This document shows positions 20,024 to 27,724 of a stretch of 64,000 bases of DNA, one piece after another. This DNA is from Leptospira_B sp964571605 (GTDB taxonomy: Bacteria; Spirochaetota; Leptospiria; Leptospirales; Leptospiraceae), in NCBI GenBank assembly GCA_964571605.1, contig CAZNCS010000001.1, positions 1 through 64,000 of the forward strand, given 5' to 3'. A program made the translations under genes and the position numbers. Under the pieces are notes generated by a model. That model made no database searches, was not told where the DNA came from, and saw only the letters and a program-made list of their open reading frames with translations. Each line of letters opens with the position of its first letter. Position 1 is the first letter of the stretch.

Positions 20024-20563
20024 TTATCGAACGAATCGATCTACTAGCAGCGACATGCGTTTTTTTAGCGTTTTGGTGGATGGTAGATCGGCTGACATTC
20101 CCTCCATGGCTAAGAAGAATACCTCTGCGGCGTCTTTATCACCTATGATAGAATACGCGTGTTTCTGCATCTGGCGCTCATATTTTTCGGTACTTTTCGG
20201 AGACAATTTAGAACAAGTTTCATATAATTCCGCGGTTTTAGGCTGACCAGCTACTTTGGTCCAAGGTTCGATGAGTAAAATTTCACAGATTCGAAAGAGT
20301 TTCTCTCTCCCTGGAAGATTTTGTTCGAAAACTCGATCGGCCTCCGTATAAGCGCCTTCTAAAAGATGATCAAAAATTCCTTCAAAAAGATCTTCTTTAT
20401 TTTTGAATTTTAAGTAAAGAAGGGGCCGGGATAGATTTGCTTGCTTTGCAATATCGTCCATGGACGTTTTGGAGTAGCCGAATTGCAAAAAACAATGAAG
20501 GGCTGCCTCTAAAATTTCCTTTTTTCTATCGGTATCGGCTGGGTTTTTTGTGTTTTTTCCCAT
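20024..20563 (-). CDS. TetR/AcrR family transcriptional repressor
   Basis: A 179-residue regulator. The N-terminal helix-turn-helix (about 12-60) contains TSMDDIAKQANLSRPLLYLK, typical of TetR. The C-terminal helical ligand domain is divergent. The gene is divergent from the metallo-beta-lactamase-fold gene at 20693. The 129-bp space between them holds two TGACA-N14-TGTCA inverted repeats, each overlapping a TTGACA promoter hexamer for one of the two genes. Autorepression together with repression of the neighbouring pair is therefore likely (inference). The inducer is unknown. Confidence 0.92.
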   Translation of the reverse strand: MGKNTKNPADTDRKKEILEAALHCFLQFGYSKTSMDDIAKQANLSRPLLYLKFKNKEDLFEGIFDHLLEGAYTEADRVFEQNLPGREKLFRICEILLIEPWTKVAGQPKTAELYETCSKLSPKSTEKYERQMQKHAYSIIGDKDAAEVFFLAMEGMSADLPSTKTLKKRMSLLVDRFVR

Positions 20564-20572
20564 AAGTTATTC

Positions 20573-20596
20573 TGACAAAATAATAAAAAAATGTCA
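20573..20596. promoter_or_regulatory. TetR operator 1 over the tetR promoter
   Basis: TGACA-N14-TGTCA. The right half-site forms TTGACA on the - strand, a -35 element facing the TetR gene. It has the same geometry as operator 2 (20624-20653). Confidence 0.6.
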
Positions 20597-20623
20597 ACTT
20601 GTATAAAATTCCAAGGTCTTACA

Positions 20624-20653
20624 TATTGACAAAATAAGTAAAAATTGTCAATA
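20624..20653. promoter_or_regulatory. TetR operator 2 over the divergent promoter
   Basis: TATTGACA-N14-TGTCAATA has perfect 8-bp arms. The left arm includes TTGACA (20626-20631), a -35 hexamer for the gene at 20693, and the right arm overlaps the -10 region (CAATAT). Binding here would block that promoter. Confidence 0.65.
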
Positions 20654-20692
20654 TATGAGCAACGGCGGTGTCGCCGGAAAGGAAAATGAAAA

Positions 20693-21859
20693 ATGGAACC
20701 TAAAAAGAATTCGGTTATATTTTCTTCCAATGTCCGATGGTTTCTTTTGTTGGGAGCGTTTTTAAGTCTTACGAGCGTTTTCTATACATGCAAGTCATTT
20801 GGTCGAAAAGCGGACGGGGAAAGATTGGAGAGAATAGAACATTCTTCCCAATGGAAGAACGGGCAGTTTGTGAATCCTCAACCTTTAGTAAACGATCTAG
20901 TGAAAGCACTTTGGGGAGCTTGGAATACGAGTCCGTATGTAAATCCCGAACATCCGATTCCGGTTGTAAATGGAAATTCGGAAAACTTTCAAAAACTCCC
21001 CGATTCCGGATTACGTGTCACTTGGTTCGGACATTCGTCCACATTTCTGGAAATAGACGGAGTCTCGATTCTAACGGATCCTATTTGGGCGGAGAGAACT
21101 TCTCCGTTTGATTGGATCGGACCTAAACGTTGGTATGCTCCTCCGATCGCTTTGAAAGATTTGCCTAAGATAGATTTAGTTCTTATTTCTCACGATCATT
21201 ATGATCATCTGGATTTGGAAACCATTTCTAAAATGAAAGATTGGGATACTGTATTCGTAGTTCCATTAGGAGTAGGGGCAAACCTTGTTTATTGGGGGAT
21301 TCCCGAATCTAAAATTAAGGAAATGGATTGGTGGCAAAGTTTCCGACACAAAGATGTGGAGATTATCAGCACTCCTGCTAGGCACGCCTCGGGAAGATAC
21401 TTATTGGATAATGACGAAAAACTTTGGTCGGGTTATGCGTTAGTCGGTCCTAAACATAGAGTGTATTTTTCCGGAGACACAGGTTTATTTCCAGCGATGA
21501 AAGATATCGGAAACAAATACGGACCATTCGATCTAACCATGATTGAAACAGGACAATATCACGAGGCTTGGCCGGATTGGCATATTGGCCCGGAACAGGC
21601 TTTGATCGCTCACCAAATGGTAAAAGGCAAAATAATGCTTCCGATTCATTGGGGTCTATTTGCCTTAGCGTATCATAGTTGGACAGAGCCGATAGAAAGA
21701 GTCCTTGTAAAAGCAAAAGAATTGAATGTGAGTGTAATCACGCCTAAACCGGGAGAAAGTGCGGAGCCGGATCTAAGACAAAAATATTATAGATGGTGGC
21801 CGGAACTTCCTTGGAAAACCGGAGCAGAGAACCCCATCGTTTCCGGACAGTTGGATTGA
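20693..21859 (+). CDS. Metallo-beta-lactamase-fold hydrolase, NAPE-PLD/UlaG-like, membrane-anchored
   Basis: A 388-residue protein. The N-terminal hydrophobic segment (about 12-32, ending TCKSFG) suggests export or a lipoprotein. The hydrolase domain has the metal-binding SHDHYDHLD, the upstream TWFGHSST and LTDPIW, YFSGDTG and late His residues (PIHWGLFA), matching the family that includes N-acyl-phosphatidylethanolamine phospholipase D. The substrate may be a lipid phosphodiester, but this is inferred from family resemblance only. It heads a probable two-gene unit with the downstream NAD(P)-binding gene (23 nt gap). Expression is probably controlled by the divergent TetR repressor. Confidence 0.9.
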   Translation: MEPKKNSVIFSSNVRWFLLLGAFLSLTSVFYTCKSFGRKADGERLERIEHSSQWKNGQFVNPQPLVNDLVKALWGAWNTSPYVNPEHPIPVVNGNSENFQKLPDSGLRVTWFGHSSTFLEIDGVSILTDPIWAERTSPFDWIGPKRWYAPPIALKDLPKIDLVLISHDHYDHLDLETISKMKDWDTVFVVPLGVGANLVYWGIPESKIKEMDWWQSFRHKDVEIISTPARHASGRYLLDNDEKLWSGYALVGPKHRVYFSGDTGLFPAMKDIGNKYGPFDLTMIETGQYHEAWPDWHIGPEQALIAHQMVKGKIMLPIHWGLFALAYHSWTEPIERVLVKAKELNVSVITPKPGESAEPDLRQKYYRWWPELPWKTGAENPIVSGQLD

Positions 21860-21882
21860 ATAAAATAGTAGGATTGTATAAT

Positions 21883-22545
21883 ATGCAAATAAAAGTAATT
21901 ATCACGGGCGCAACAGGAATGGTGGGAGAAGGTGTTTTGGAAGAATGTATCCATCACCCTGAGGTTTCGGAAATTCTTCTCATTAACAGAAAACCATCCG
22001 GTACGAGTCATCCCAAAGTGAAGGAAATCATTCATTCGGACTTTTTCGATCTTAAAAGTATCGAAGAAAAATTAAAAGGATATGATGCTTGTTTTTTCTG
22101 TCTGGGAGTTTCTTCCGTAGGTATGAAGGAGAACGAATATTTCAAACTAACCCATACATTAACTTTGCACGTAGCAGAAACTCTTTCTCGACTGAATCCA
22201 AATATGACCTTTTCCTATATTTCGGGAGCCAATACGGATAGTACGGAGAAAGGAAAAAGTATGTGGGCTAGAGTGAAGGGAAAAACAGAAAATGATCTTC
22301 TAAAACTTCCCTTTAAGAAGGTCTATAATTTTAGACCGGGATATATGCATCCCACTCCCGGTTTGAAAAATACTTTGGCTGCTTATAAATACATCAGCTG
22401 GCTTTATCCGGCTCTGAGACAATTTTTTCCGAATCATGTTTCTACCTTGGGAGAACTTGGAAAAGCGATGATTCATTCGGCGACCAAAGGGTATGAGAAA
22501 AATATTATAGAAATTTCCGATCTGAAGGCTCTGGCTAAACTCTGA
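21883..22545 (+). CDS. NAD(P)-binding Rossmann-fold oxidoreductase, atypical SDR
   Basis: A 220-residue protein from the ATG at 21883. A longer frame from 21793 would overlap the upstream gene and adds no conserved residues. The N-terminal dinucleotide-binding motif reads IITGATGMVGEGVLEE (GxTGxxG pattern), followed by FFCLGVSS, YISGAN and FRPGYMHP. The YxxxK catalytic dyad of classical SDRs is not obvious, as in atypical epimerase-like members. It follows the metallohydrolase by 23 nt and probably belongs to the TetR-controlled unit. The reaction is unknown. Confidence 0.88.
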   Translation: MQIKVIITGATGMVGEGVLEECIHHPEVSEILLINRKPSGTSHPKVKEIIHSDFFDLKSIEEKLKGYDACFFCLGVSSVGMKENEYFKLTHTLTLHVAETLSRLNPNMTFSYISGANTDSTEKGKSMWARVKGKTENDLLKLPFKKVYNFRPGYMHPTPGLKNTLAAYKYISWLYPALRQFFPNHVSTLGELGKAMIHSATKGYEKNIIEISDLKALAKL

Positions 22546-22601
22546 TTTTCTAAAACTTTTGGCTTGCTTTTGCCGACGAACGGATTTAGACCGAATTCAG
22601 A

Positions 22602-23465
22602 ATGGCAAAACCGGTTCCTCTATTACATTTATCCGATCTGGTTCTTCGAAATGAGGAACCTTATTTTTATGCGGGTAAATTGGAAGATCTTCCGCCGAGT
22701 TTTGCGGAATACGATAGCTCTCATCGGCATTCGTATTTCGCGATTTTCTTTTTTCAGGAAGGCCAGGGAACTCATACGATCGATTTCCAAACTTATGAGA
22801 TAGAATCGAATTCCCTTTTCTTTTTAAAACCGGGGCAGGTGCATTCTTGGAAATTTCTTAAGAAGCCGAAAGGTTTTGCTTTAAAAGTTTCATCCGATTT
22901 TTACTCCGAACTTGGAGAAAAACCTTCCGAACTTAGAAAATTTCCGTTTTTTTCATTCGGTGGAACTGTTCCGAAAATTTCCGTTCAAAATTTAACAGTT
23001 TTAAGTTCCGATTTTTCAAGGTTAGAGGAGGAATTCAAAAAAACTTCCGAGCCCAAACTTTTATTCATTATCACTCAATTGATTTTGCTCCAATTGAAAA
23101 AGGAATATGAAAATTTCTCTCAATCATTTTTACAGAATGGCCATCCGATCGAAACATTTCAAAATCTTTTGGAATCGCATTTTTTAAAAGAACGGAGTAC
23201 TTCTTTTTATGCGAAAAAATTGGGAATCAGCACGGGAGCTTTAAACAGATTTTGTCAGAACGATTTAGGAAAGTCTGCGAAATCGGTAATTCATGATCGT
23301 GTCATATTGGAGATCAAAAGATATTTATTACATTCGGAAATGAATATCACTCAAATCTGTTGGGAATTGGGTTTTTCGGACAATGCGTATTTTAGTCGTT
23401 ACTGTAAGAATCAATTCGGAATATCCCCCGAACAATTCCGGGAACAGAAACGAAAAGCACAATAA
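22602..23465 (+). CDS. AraC family transcriptional regulator
   Basis: A 287-residue regulator. The N-terminal cupin-like domain (about 30-110) contains HRHSYFAIFFFQEGQGTHTI and LFFLKPGQVHSW, typical of small-molecule-sensing AraC proteins. Two helix-turn-helix motifs lie in the C-terminal 100 residues, the second reading ITQICWELGFSDNAYFSRYC with FGISPEQFR. It starts 56 nt after the NAD(P)-binding gene and 109 nt before doxX. The two inverted repeats directly before doxX make that gene a plausible target (inference). Confidence 0.92.
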   Translation: MAKPVPLLHLSDLVLRNEEPYFYAGKLEDLPPSFAEYDSSHRHSYFAIFFFQEGQGTHTIDFQTYEIESNSLFFLKPGQVHSWKFLKKPKGFALKVSSDFYSELGEKPSELRKFPFFSFGGTVPKISVQNLTVLSSDFSRLEEEFKKTSEPKLLFIITQLILLQLKKEYENFSQSFLQNGHPIETFQNLLESHFLKERSTSFYAKKLGISTGALNRFCQNDLGKSAKSVIHDRVILEIKRYLLHSEMNITQICWELGFSDNAYFSRYCKNQFGISPEQFREQKRKAQ

Positions 23466-23519
23466 AATATACGATTCGTCCATTTACAGATTCGATTTCC
23501 TTTCGTATTCTCTTGGAAG

Positions 23520-23560
23520 ACGAGAGAAAAATCTCGTTCAAATCACGAAGTTTATTCGTG
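23520..23560. promoter_or_regulatory. Two adjacent inverted repeats upstream of doxX
   Basis: ACGAGA-N6-TCTCGT (23520-23537) and CACGAA-N5-TTCGTG (23544-23560) lie between the AraC gene and doxX; the second ends 14 bp before the doxX start codon. An AGGAG ribosome-binding site follows. They could be operators for the neighbouring regulator or RNA hairpins in the leader. Confidence 0.45.
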
Positions 23561-23574
23561 TTAGGAGAATTTGA

Positions 23575-24018
23575 ATGTTAGAAAGATTTTTTTCTACGGA
23601 ACCTAATCTTATTTTTACTGCTGCAAGAATTGTTTTGGGAGTCGTTATGTTCCCGCATGGGTTCCAAAAATTATTCGGTTGGTTCGGTGGTTACGGATTC
23701 GGGCCTACGTTGCAATATTTTACTTCCATAGGAGTTCCCAAACCGATTGCCTTTTTGGTAATTATAGCGGAGTCATTTGGAGCGATTGGATTGGTGCTTG
23801 GACTTTTTACAAAACTTTCCGCGTTTGGAATCATTCTTGTGATGATAGGTGCTGCAATTTTTGTAAGACAACATGGATTTTTTATGAATTGGTTCGGAAA
23901 CCAAGCTGGAGAAGGGTTTGAATATCATTTGCTTGCAATTGCACTCGCCGGCATTTTACTTTTCGGCGGAGCAGGAGCCTTTTCGATCGACGGTTGGATT
24001 CTCCAAAAATTGAAATAG
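23575..24018 (+). CDS. DoxX family membrane protein
   Basis: A 147-residue inner-membrane protein with four hydrophobic helices (about 12-30, 52-70, 75-95, 118-138). It shows the DoxX-type features ARIVLGVVMFPHGFQKLFGW and GPTLQYF. Family members are quinone- or thiol-linked redox membrane proteins, often regulated by TetR, AraC or LysR proteins; the exact activity here is unknown. The ATG at 23575 is preceded by AGGAG. It is probably transcribed on its own or with the AraC gene upstream. Confidence 0.9.
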   Translation: MLERFFSTEPNLIFTAARIVLGVVMFPHGFQKLFGWFGGYGFGPTLQYFTSIGVPKPIAFLVIIAESFGAIGLVLGLFTKLSAFGIILVMIGAAIFVRQHGFFMNWFGNQAGEGFEYHLLAIALAGILLFGGAGAFSIDGWILQKLK

Positions 24019-24144
24019 CATAAACGGTTTTTATATCCGACTCAAAGGAGTTATTGTGTTGTTGGGTCGGGCAAATCTTTTGGAACTTCCTTTAAATTAA
24101 GAAAACAGGCTGCAAGATTTAACAAACCATTTTCAATAAGTATT

Positions 24145-24173
24145 CGAAGGACAGGAGTTTTTCTTGTCTTTCG
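24145..24173 (+). terminator. Hairpin between doxX and the Mg-type ATPase
   Basis: CGAAGGACA and TGTCTTTCG form a 9-bp stem with one mismatch, followed by a T-rich stretch. It could terminate doxX or form part of the ATPase leader. Confidence 0.35.
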
Positions 24174-24207
24174 ATTTTCAAAATCTTTTATTTATTCTAG
24201 TTATTGA

Positions 24208-26817
24208 TTGAATGTACTGAGCTTGATTCGATTCTTTCTAGATTCAGTAATTGGTATTGGAAGCGAGAAGAATCAGGTGGAAAAAATCGGTAAGATAGGC
24301 GGGACTTTAGTTAACTTTTGGAATTTGTCCTCCTCAGAGTGTTTGGAAAAACTAGCAACGAGTCCTCTTGGATTGTCAGAAAAGGAAGCGAAGAGCCGCC
24401 TTCTTCGATTCGGTTCTAACCGCCTAACTACTAAAAAGGGGCAAACTGTTCTTGGCTTATTCTTCTCCCAATTCCGAAGTCCCATCGTATTACTTCTTTT
24501 TTTTGCGGCCGGTCTTTCTTTTGTAGTTCGTGATTCCACGGATGCATTGATTATTCTAGGTATCGTCTTTATCAGCGGTGTTCTTGGCTTTTGGCAGGAG
24601 CATGGAGCTATGAATGCGGTGGCCAAACTTTTGCAAATCGTTCAGGTAAAAGTTTCCATTTTTCGAAACGGAGTTTTGGAAGAGATCTCCTTGGAAGCTG
24701 TAGTTCCAGGGGACATTCTCAATTTAACTGCGGGGAATATTATTCCTGCTGATTGTCTGCTTTTAGAATCGAAAGATTTATTTGTAGATGAGGCCACTCT
24801 GACCGGTGAAACTTTTCCGGCGGAAAAAACAATGGATCCGGTTTCTGGCGACGCCCCTTTGGGAAAAAGAACGAATTCTCTTTGGATGGGAACCCATGTG
24901 ATAAGTGGGAATGCCAAAGCAATCGTGGTGAAGACCGGAAAGGATACCGAGTTCGGCAAAATTTCCGAAAGATTAAAGTTAAGACCGATGGAAAACGAGT
25001 TCGAACTGGGAGTTCGCAAATTCGGTTTCTTTTTATTACATATTACATTGCTTCTAGTGATTACAATTTTCGTAATTAATCTCCTTTTGCATCGGCCCGT
25101 TTTGGATTCATTTCTCTTTTCTTTAGCATTGGCTGTCGGACTAACTCCACAATTACTTCCTGCGATTATAAGCATTAATCTATCTCACGGCGCTAGAAGA
25201 ATGGCGGAAAAAAAGGTGATCGTAAAGCGTCTGACTGCGATTGAAAATTTCGGAAACATGAATATTATTTGCTCCGATAAAACCGGGACTTTGACAGAAG
25301 GGACCGTAAAGATGCAAGATGGAAGCGATATTTACGGAAGTATAAAGGAAGAAGTCGGATTGAACGCGTATATCAATGCTTTTTTCGAGACGGGTTTTAT
25401 CAATGCTATCGACGAATCCATTCGGAGGGATTCCAAATTCGATATTTCAGAATATAAGAAAGCAGACGAAATACCGTATGATTTTCTCCGAAAGAGGCTG
25501 AGTATCCTTGTTTCTCATAAAATGGGGCATAGAATGATAACGAAAGGAGCTCTCACGAATGTTCTTGCTGTTTGCAATTTTGCAAAATCAGCGGATGGAA
25601 ATCCGATTGCAATAAATACGGTCAAAGAAGTGATACAGAAACGTTATGAGGAATTAAGTGCCAAAGGATTGAGAGTCCTTGGAATTGCCATCAAAGAAAT
25701 CGGGGCCTCGCCTAAGATTGATAAATCGGACGAAGAGAATATGACTTTCTTAGGGCTTTTGTCTTTTTTTGATCCTCCTAAACCAAACGTCGACAAAACG
25801 GTCTCCGCGCTGAGAGCGTTGGGGGTTTCTTTAAAAGTGATTACCGGAGACAATCGTTTTGTAGCCGCTAGTTTATGTTCTCAAATAGGATTGTCTCAAA
25901 TACGAACGCTCTGCGGTCCGGATTTAAATCTGATGAGCGACGAAGCATTGATGCATGCTGTCGGGAACGTAGATATTTTTGCCGAAATAGAGCCGAATAG
26001 TAAGGAAAGGATTATAATCGCTTTAAAGAAAGCGGGTAATGTAGTCGGCTACATTGGAGACGGAATTAATGATGTATCAGCACTTCATTCCGCCGATGTC
26101 GGGATTTCGGTGGAATCTGCGGTGGACGTAGCAAAAAATGCAGCCGATTTGGTTTTACTAGAAAAAAATCTGAATGTATTAGTCGATGGCGTGAAAGAAG
26201 GAAGAGTTACATTCGCTAATACTTTGAAGTACGTCTTTATGGCAACGAGCGCAAATTTCGGAAATATGTTCAGTATGGCTGGAGTTTCTTTGATTCTTCC
26301 GTTTTTACCCCTCCTTCCCAAACAAATTCTTCTCACAAATTTTTTGACTGATTTTCCGGAAATGACCATTGCGACTGACCGAGTGGATCCGGAAATGGTT
26401 TCCGCGCCTAGACATTGGGATATTGTCGCAATTCGGAAGTTTATGATCGTTTTTGGCTTGGTGAGTTCGTTTTTCGATTATTTAACCTTTGGTATACTGC
26501 AGTGGGTATTGCACGTAAATCAGGAACAATTCAGAACGGGGTGGTTTATAGAGTCAGTTGTTTCGGCTTCTTTGATCGTACTTGTAATTCGAACGCGAAG
26601 ATCTTTTTTTACAAGCAGGCCGGGACGTCCTTTGCTGATCGCCACCCTTACTATAATCTTTATTACCTTACTCTTTCCTTATACGCCGATTGCAGGAATT
26701 TTTGGCTTGGTTCCCCTTCCTTTAGAGTTTCTGGGGCTTCTCTTGGGAATTATCCTGTTATACGTGGCCGTGGCGGAAGTTGCTAAAAGTATTTTCTACA
26801 AAAAAGTAATGGTTTGA
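24208..26817 (+). CDS. mgtA: MgtA-type magnesium-translocating P-type ATPase
   Basis: An 869-residue P3B-like ATPase. The cation-ATPase N-terminal domain (about 38-105) has GLSEKEAKSRL and FGSNRL. The actuator has TGETFPAEK, TM4 has TPQLLPAII, the phosphorylation motif is CSDKTGTLTEG and the hinge is IGDGINDVSAL. The flanking VIVKRLTAIENFGNMN and IEPNSKERI match MgtA/MgtB rather than Ca or Na pumps. The hinge reads NDVSAL instead of the usual NDAPAL. The first in-frame ATG is deep inside the protein, so a non-ATG start is needed: TTG at 24208 or GTG at 24277. I see no recognisable magnesium riboswitch in the leader. Its role is Mg2+ import. Confidence 0.87.
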   Translation: MNVLSLIRFFLDSVIGIGSEKNQVEKIGKIGGTLVNFWNLSSSECLEKLATSPLGLSEKEAKSRLLRFGSNRLTTKKGQTVLGLFFSQFRSPIVLLLFFAAGLSFVVRDSTDALIILGIVFISGVLGFWQEHGAMNAVAKLLQIVQVKVSIFRNGVLEEISLEAVVPGDILNLTAGNIIPADCLLLESKDLFVDEATLTGETFPAEKTMDPVSGDAPLGKRTNSLWMGTHVISGNAKAIVVKTGKDTEFGKISERLKLRPMENEFELGVRKFGFFLLHITLLLVITIFVINLLLHRPVLDSFLFSLALAVGLTPQLLPAIISINLSHGARRMAEKKVIVKRLTAIENFGNMNIICSDKTGTLTEGTVKMQDGSDIYGSIKEEVGLNAYINAFFETGFINAIDESIRRDSKFDISEYKKADEIPYDFLRKRLSILVSHKMGHRMITKGALTNVLAVCNFAKSADGNPIAINTVKEVIQKRYEELSAKGLRVLGIAIKEIGASPKIDKSDEENMTFLGLLSFFDPPKPNVDKTVSALRALGVSLKVITGDNRFVAASLCSQIGLSQIRTLCGPDLNLMSDEALMHAVGNVDIFAEIEPNSKERIIIALKKAGNVVGYIGDGINDVSALHSADVGISVESAVDVAKNAADLVLLEKNLNVLVDGVKEGRVTFANTLKYVFMATSANFGNMFSMAGVSLILPFLPLLPKQILLTNFLTDFPEMTIATDRVDPEMVSAPRHWDIVAIRKFMIVFGLVSSFFDYLTFGILQWVLHVNQEQFRTGWFIESVVSASLIVLVIRTRRSFFTSRPGRPLLIATLTIIFITLLFPYTPIAGIFGLVPLPLEFLGLLLGIILLYVAVAEVAKSIFYKKVMV

Positions 26818-26845
26818 AATCGACCTGACAGGCCTGTGATTATAT

Positions 26846-27400
26846 ATGAATCCTTATATTTTGCGTTCTATTATAAAAACACTTATAGAATATGCGGTCG
26901 TGATTTCAATCGGATTAGGAATCGTTTACTTAGATGAAAGTGAGTTCGCTGCTTTTGATATAAAGTATCTAATTGTGATTCTGGCGGCATTTAAAGCGGT
27001 ATATTTTTTGGCGAAGGGTCTTGGAAAAATTTCCGAATTCTCCGGGCAGAATATTGAATATTATGAGTTCTTAGTGTTTATTGCCGTAAATATCAGTATT
27101 ATTATCCTCTCATTCGGAGTGGATTACCTTTGCCTCTACCGGGTGGACACAAAATCCTTTTCGGGTATACCGGAAGGAATGACTGGATTTGCTTTAGCGT
27201 TTAAATTCTTTTATTTTAGTCTGATGATTTTTGCAAATATCGGAATTATAAAAATCATTCCGGAAAGTACTGAATCGGAAATACTGGTGATTTTCGAAGC
27301 AATTCTGTCCTTTATTACAATCATCTTTGTCCTGTCGGATTTCTTGAGCCTGAAAGAATCTTTATCCAAACGTCTTGCTTCGAAAGATTCGGTTTCTTGA
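26846..27400 (+). CDS. Two-pore-helix K+-channel-like membrane protein with altered selectivity filter
   Basis: A 184-residue membrane protein with about four hydrophobic helices (10-28, 38-56, 74-96, 146-168). The C-terminal half has the layout of bacterial ion_trans_2 channels: an outer helix, a SFSGIP turret, a pore helix FKFFYFSLMIF, the filter position and an inner helix EILVIFEAILSF. The filter TVGYGD is replaced by N131-I-G-I-I-K136, so potassium selectivity is unlikely. It starts 28 nt after the Mg-type ATPase and may be co-transcribed. A non-selective channel, a sensor or a degenerate relic are all possible. The homology call rests on pattern alone. Confidence 0.65.
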   Translation: MNPYILRSIIKTLIEYAVVISIGLGIVYLDESEFAAFDIKYLIVILAAFKAVYFLAKGLGKISEFSGQNIEYYEFLVFIAVNISIIILSFGVDYLCLYRVDTKSFSGIPEGMTGFALAFKFFYFSLMIFANIGIIKIIPESTESEILVIFEAILSFITIIFVLSDFLSLKESLSKRLASKDSVS

Positions 27401-27724
27401 TGCTCCCTCCTGCTTTTTTATTCGAGCCGTTTATACCTATCTTTGTTCGGATATGACTATACAACAACCTAATTCGTTAATATTTGCGCCGGTTTTTGAA
27501 TTCGACGATGTTATACCGTTTATTTCCTGAACTGCTGGAGTTTTTTTGATAATCGATATGAGACTGGATCGGTTCTTCTTTCGGCGCGTTTTATTTTTTA
27601 AATTCGCATATTGAATTATAATATTTATATATAATGAAATATTGAAATAATTAATCGAAGGGTAAATTTGTCAGTTTTTCGGCGACCGGCTTGACAGATC
27701 GTTTTTGCGGGCTATTGTCTGAGT
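27401..27724. other. Intergenic region without a visible gene
   Basis: This 324-nt AT-rich gap lies between the channel-like gene and the large hypothetical gene. I see no coding frame and no strong hairpin. A TTGACA hexamer at about 27692 is the best promoter -35 candidate for the downstream gene, with only a weak -10. Confidence 0.5.

Noticed and set aside
24019..24207. Possible magnesium riboswitch before the MgtA-type ATPase
   Set aside because: Only a simple hairpin is visible; no conserved M-box segments could be recognised.
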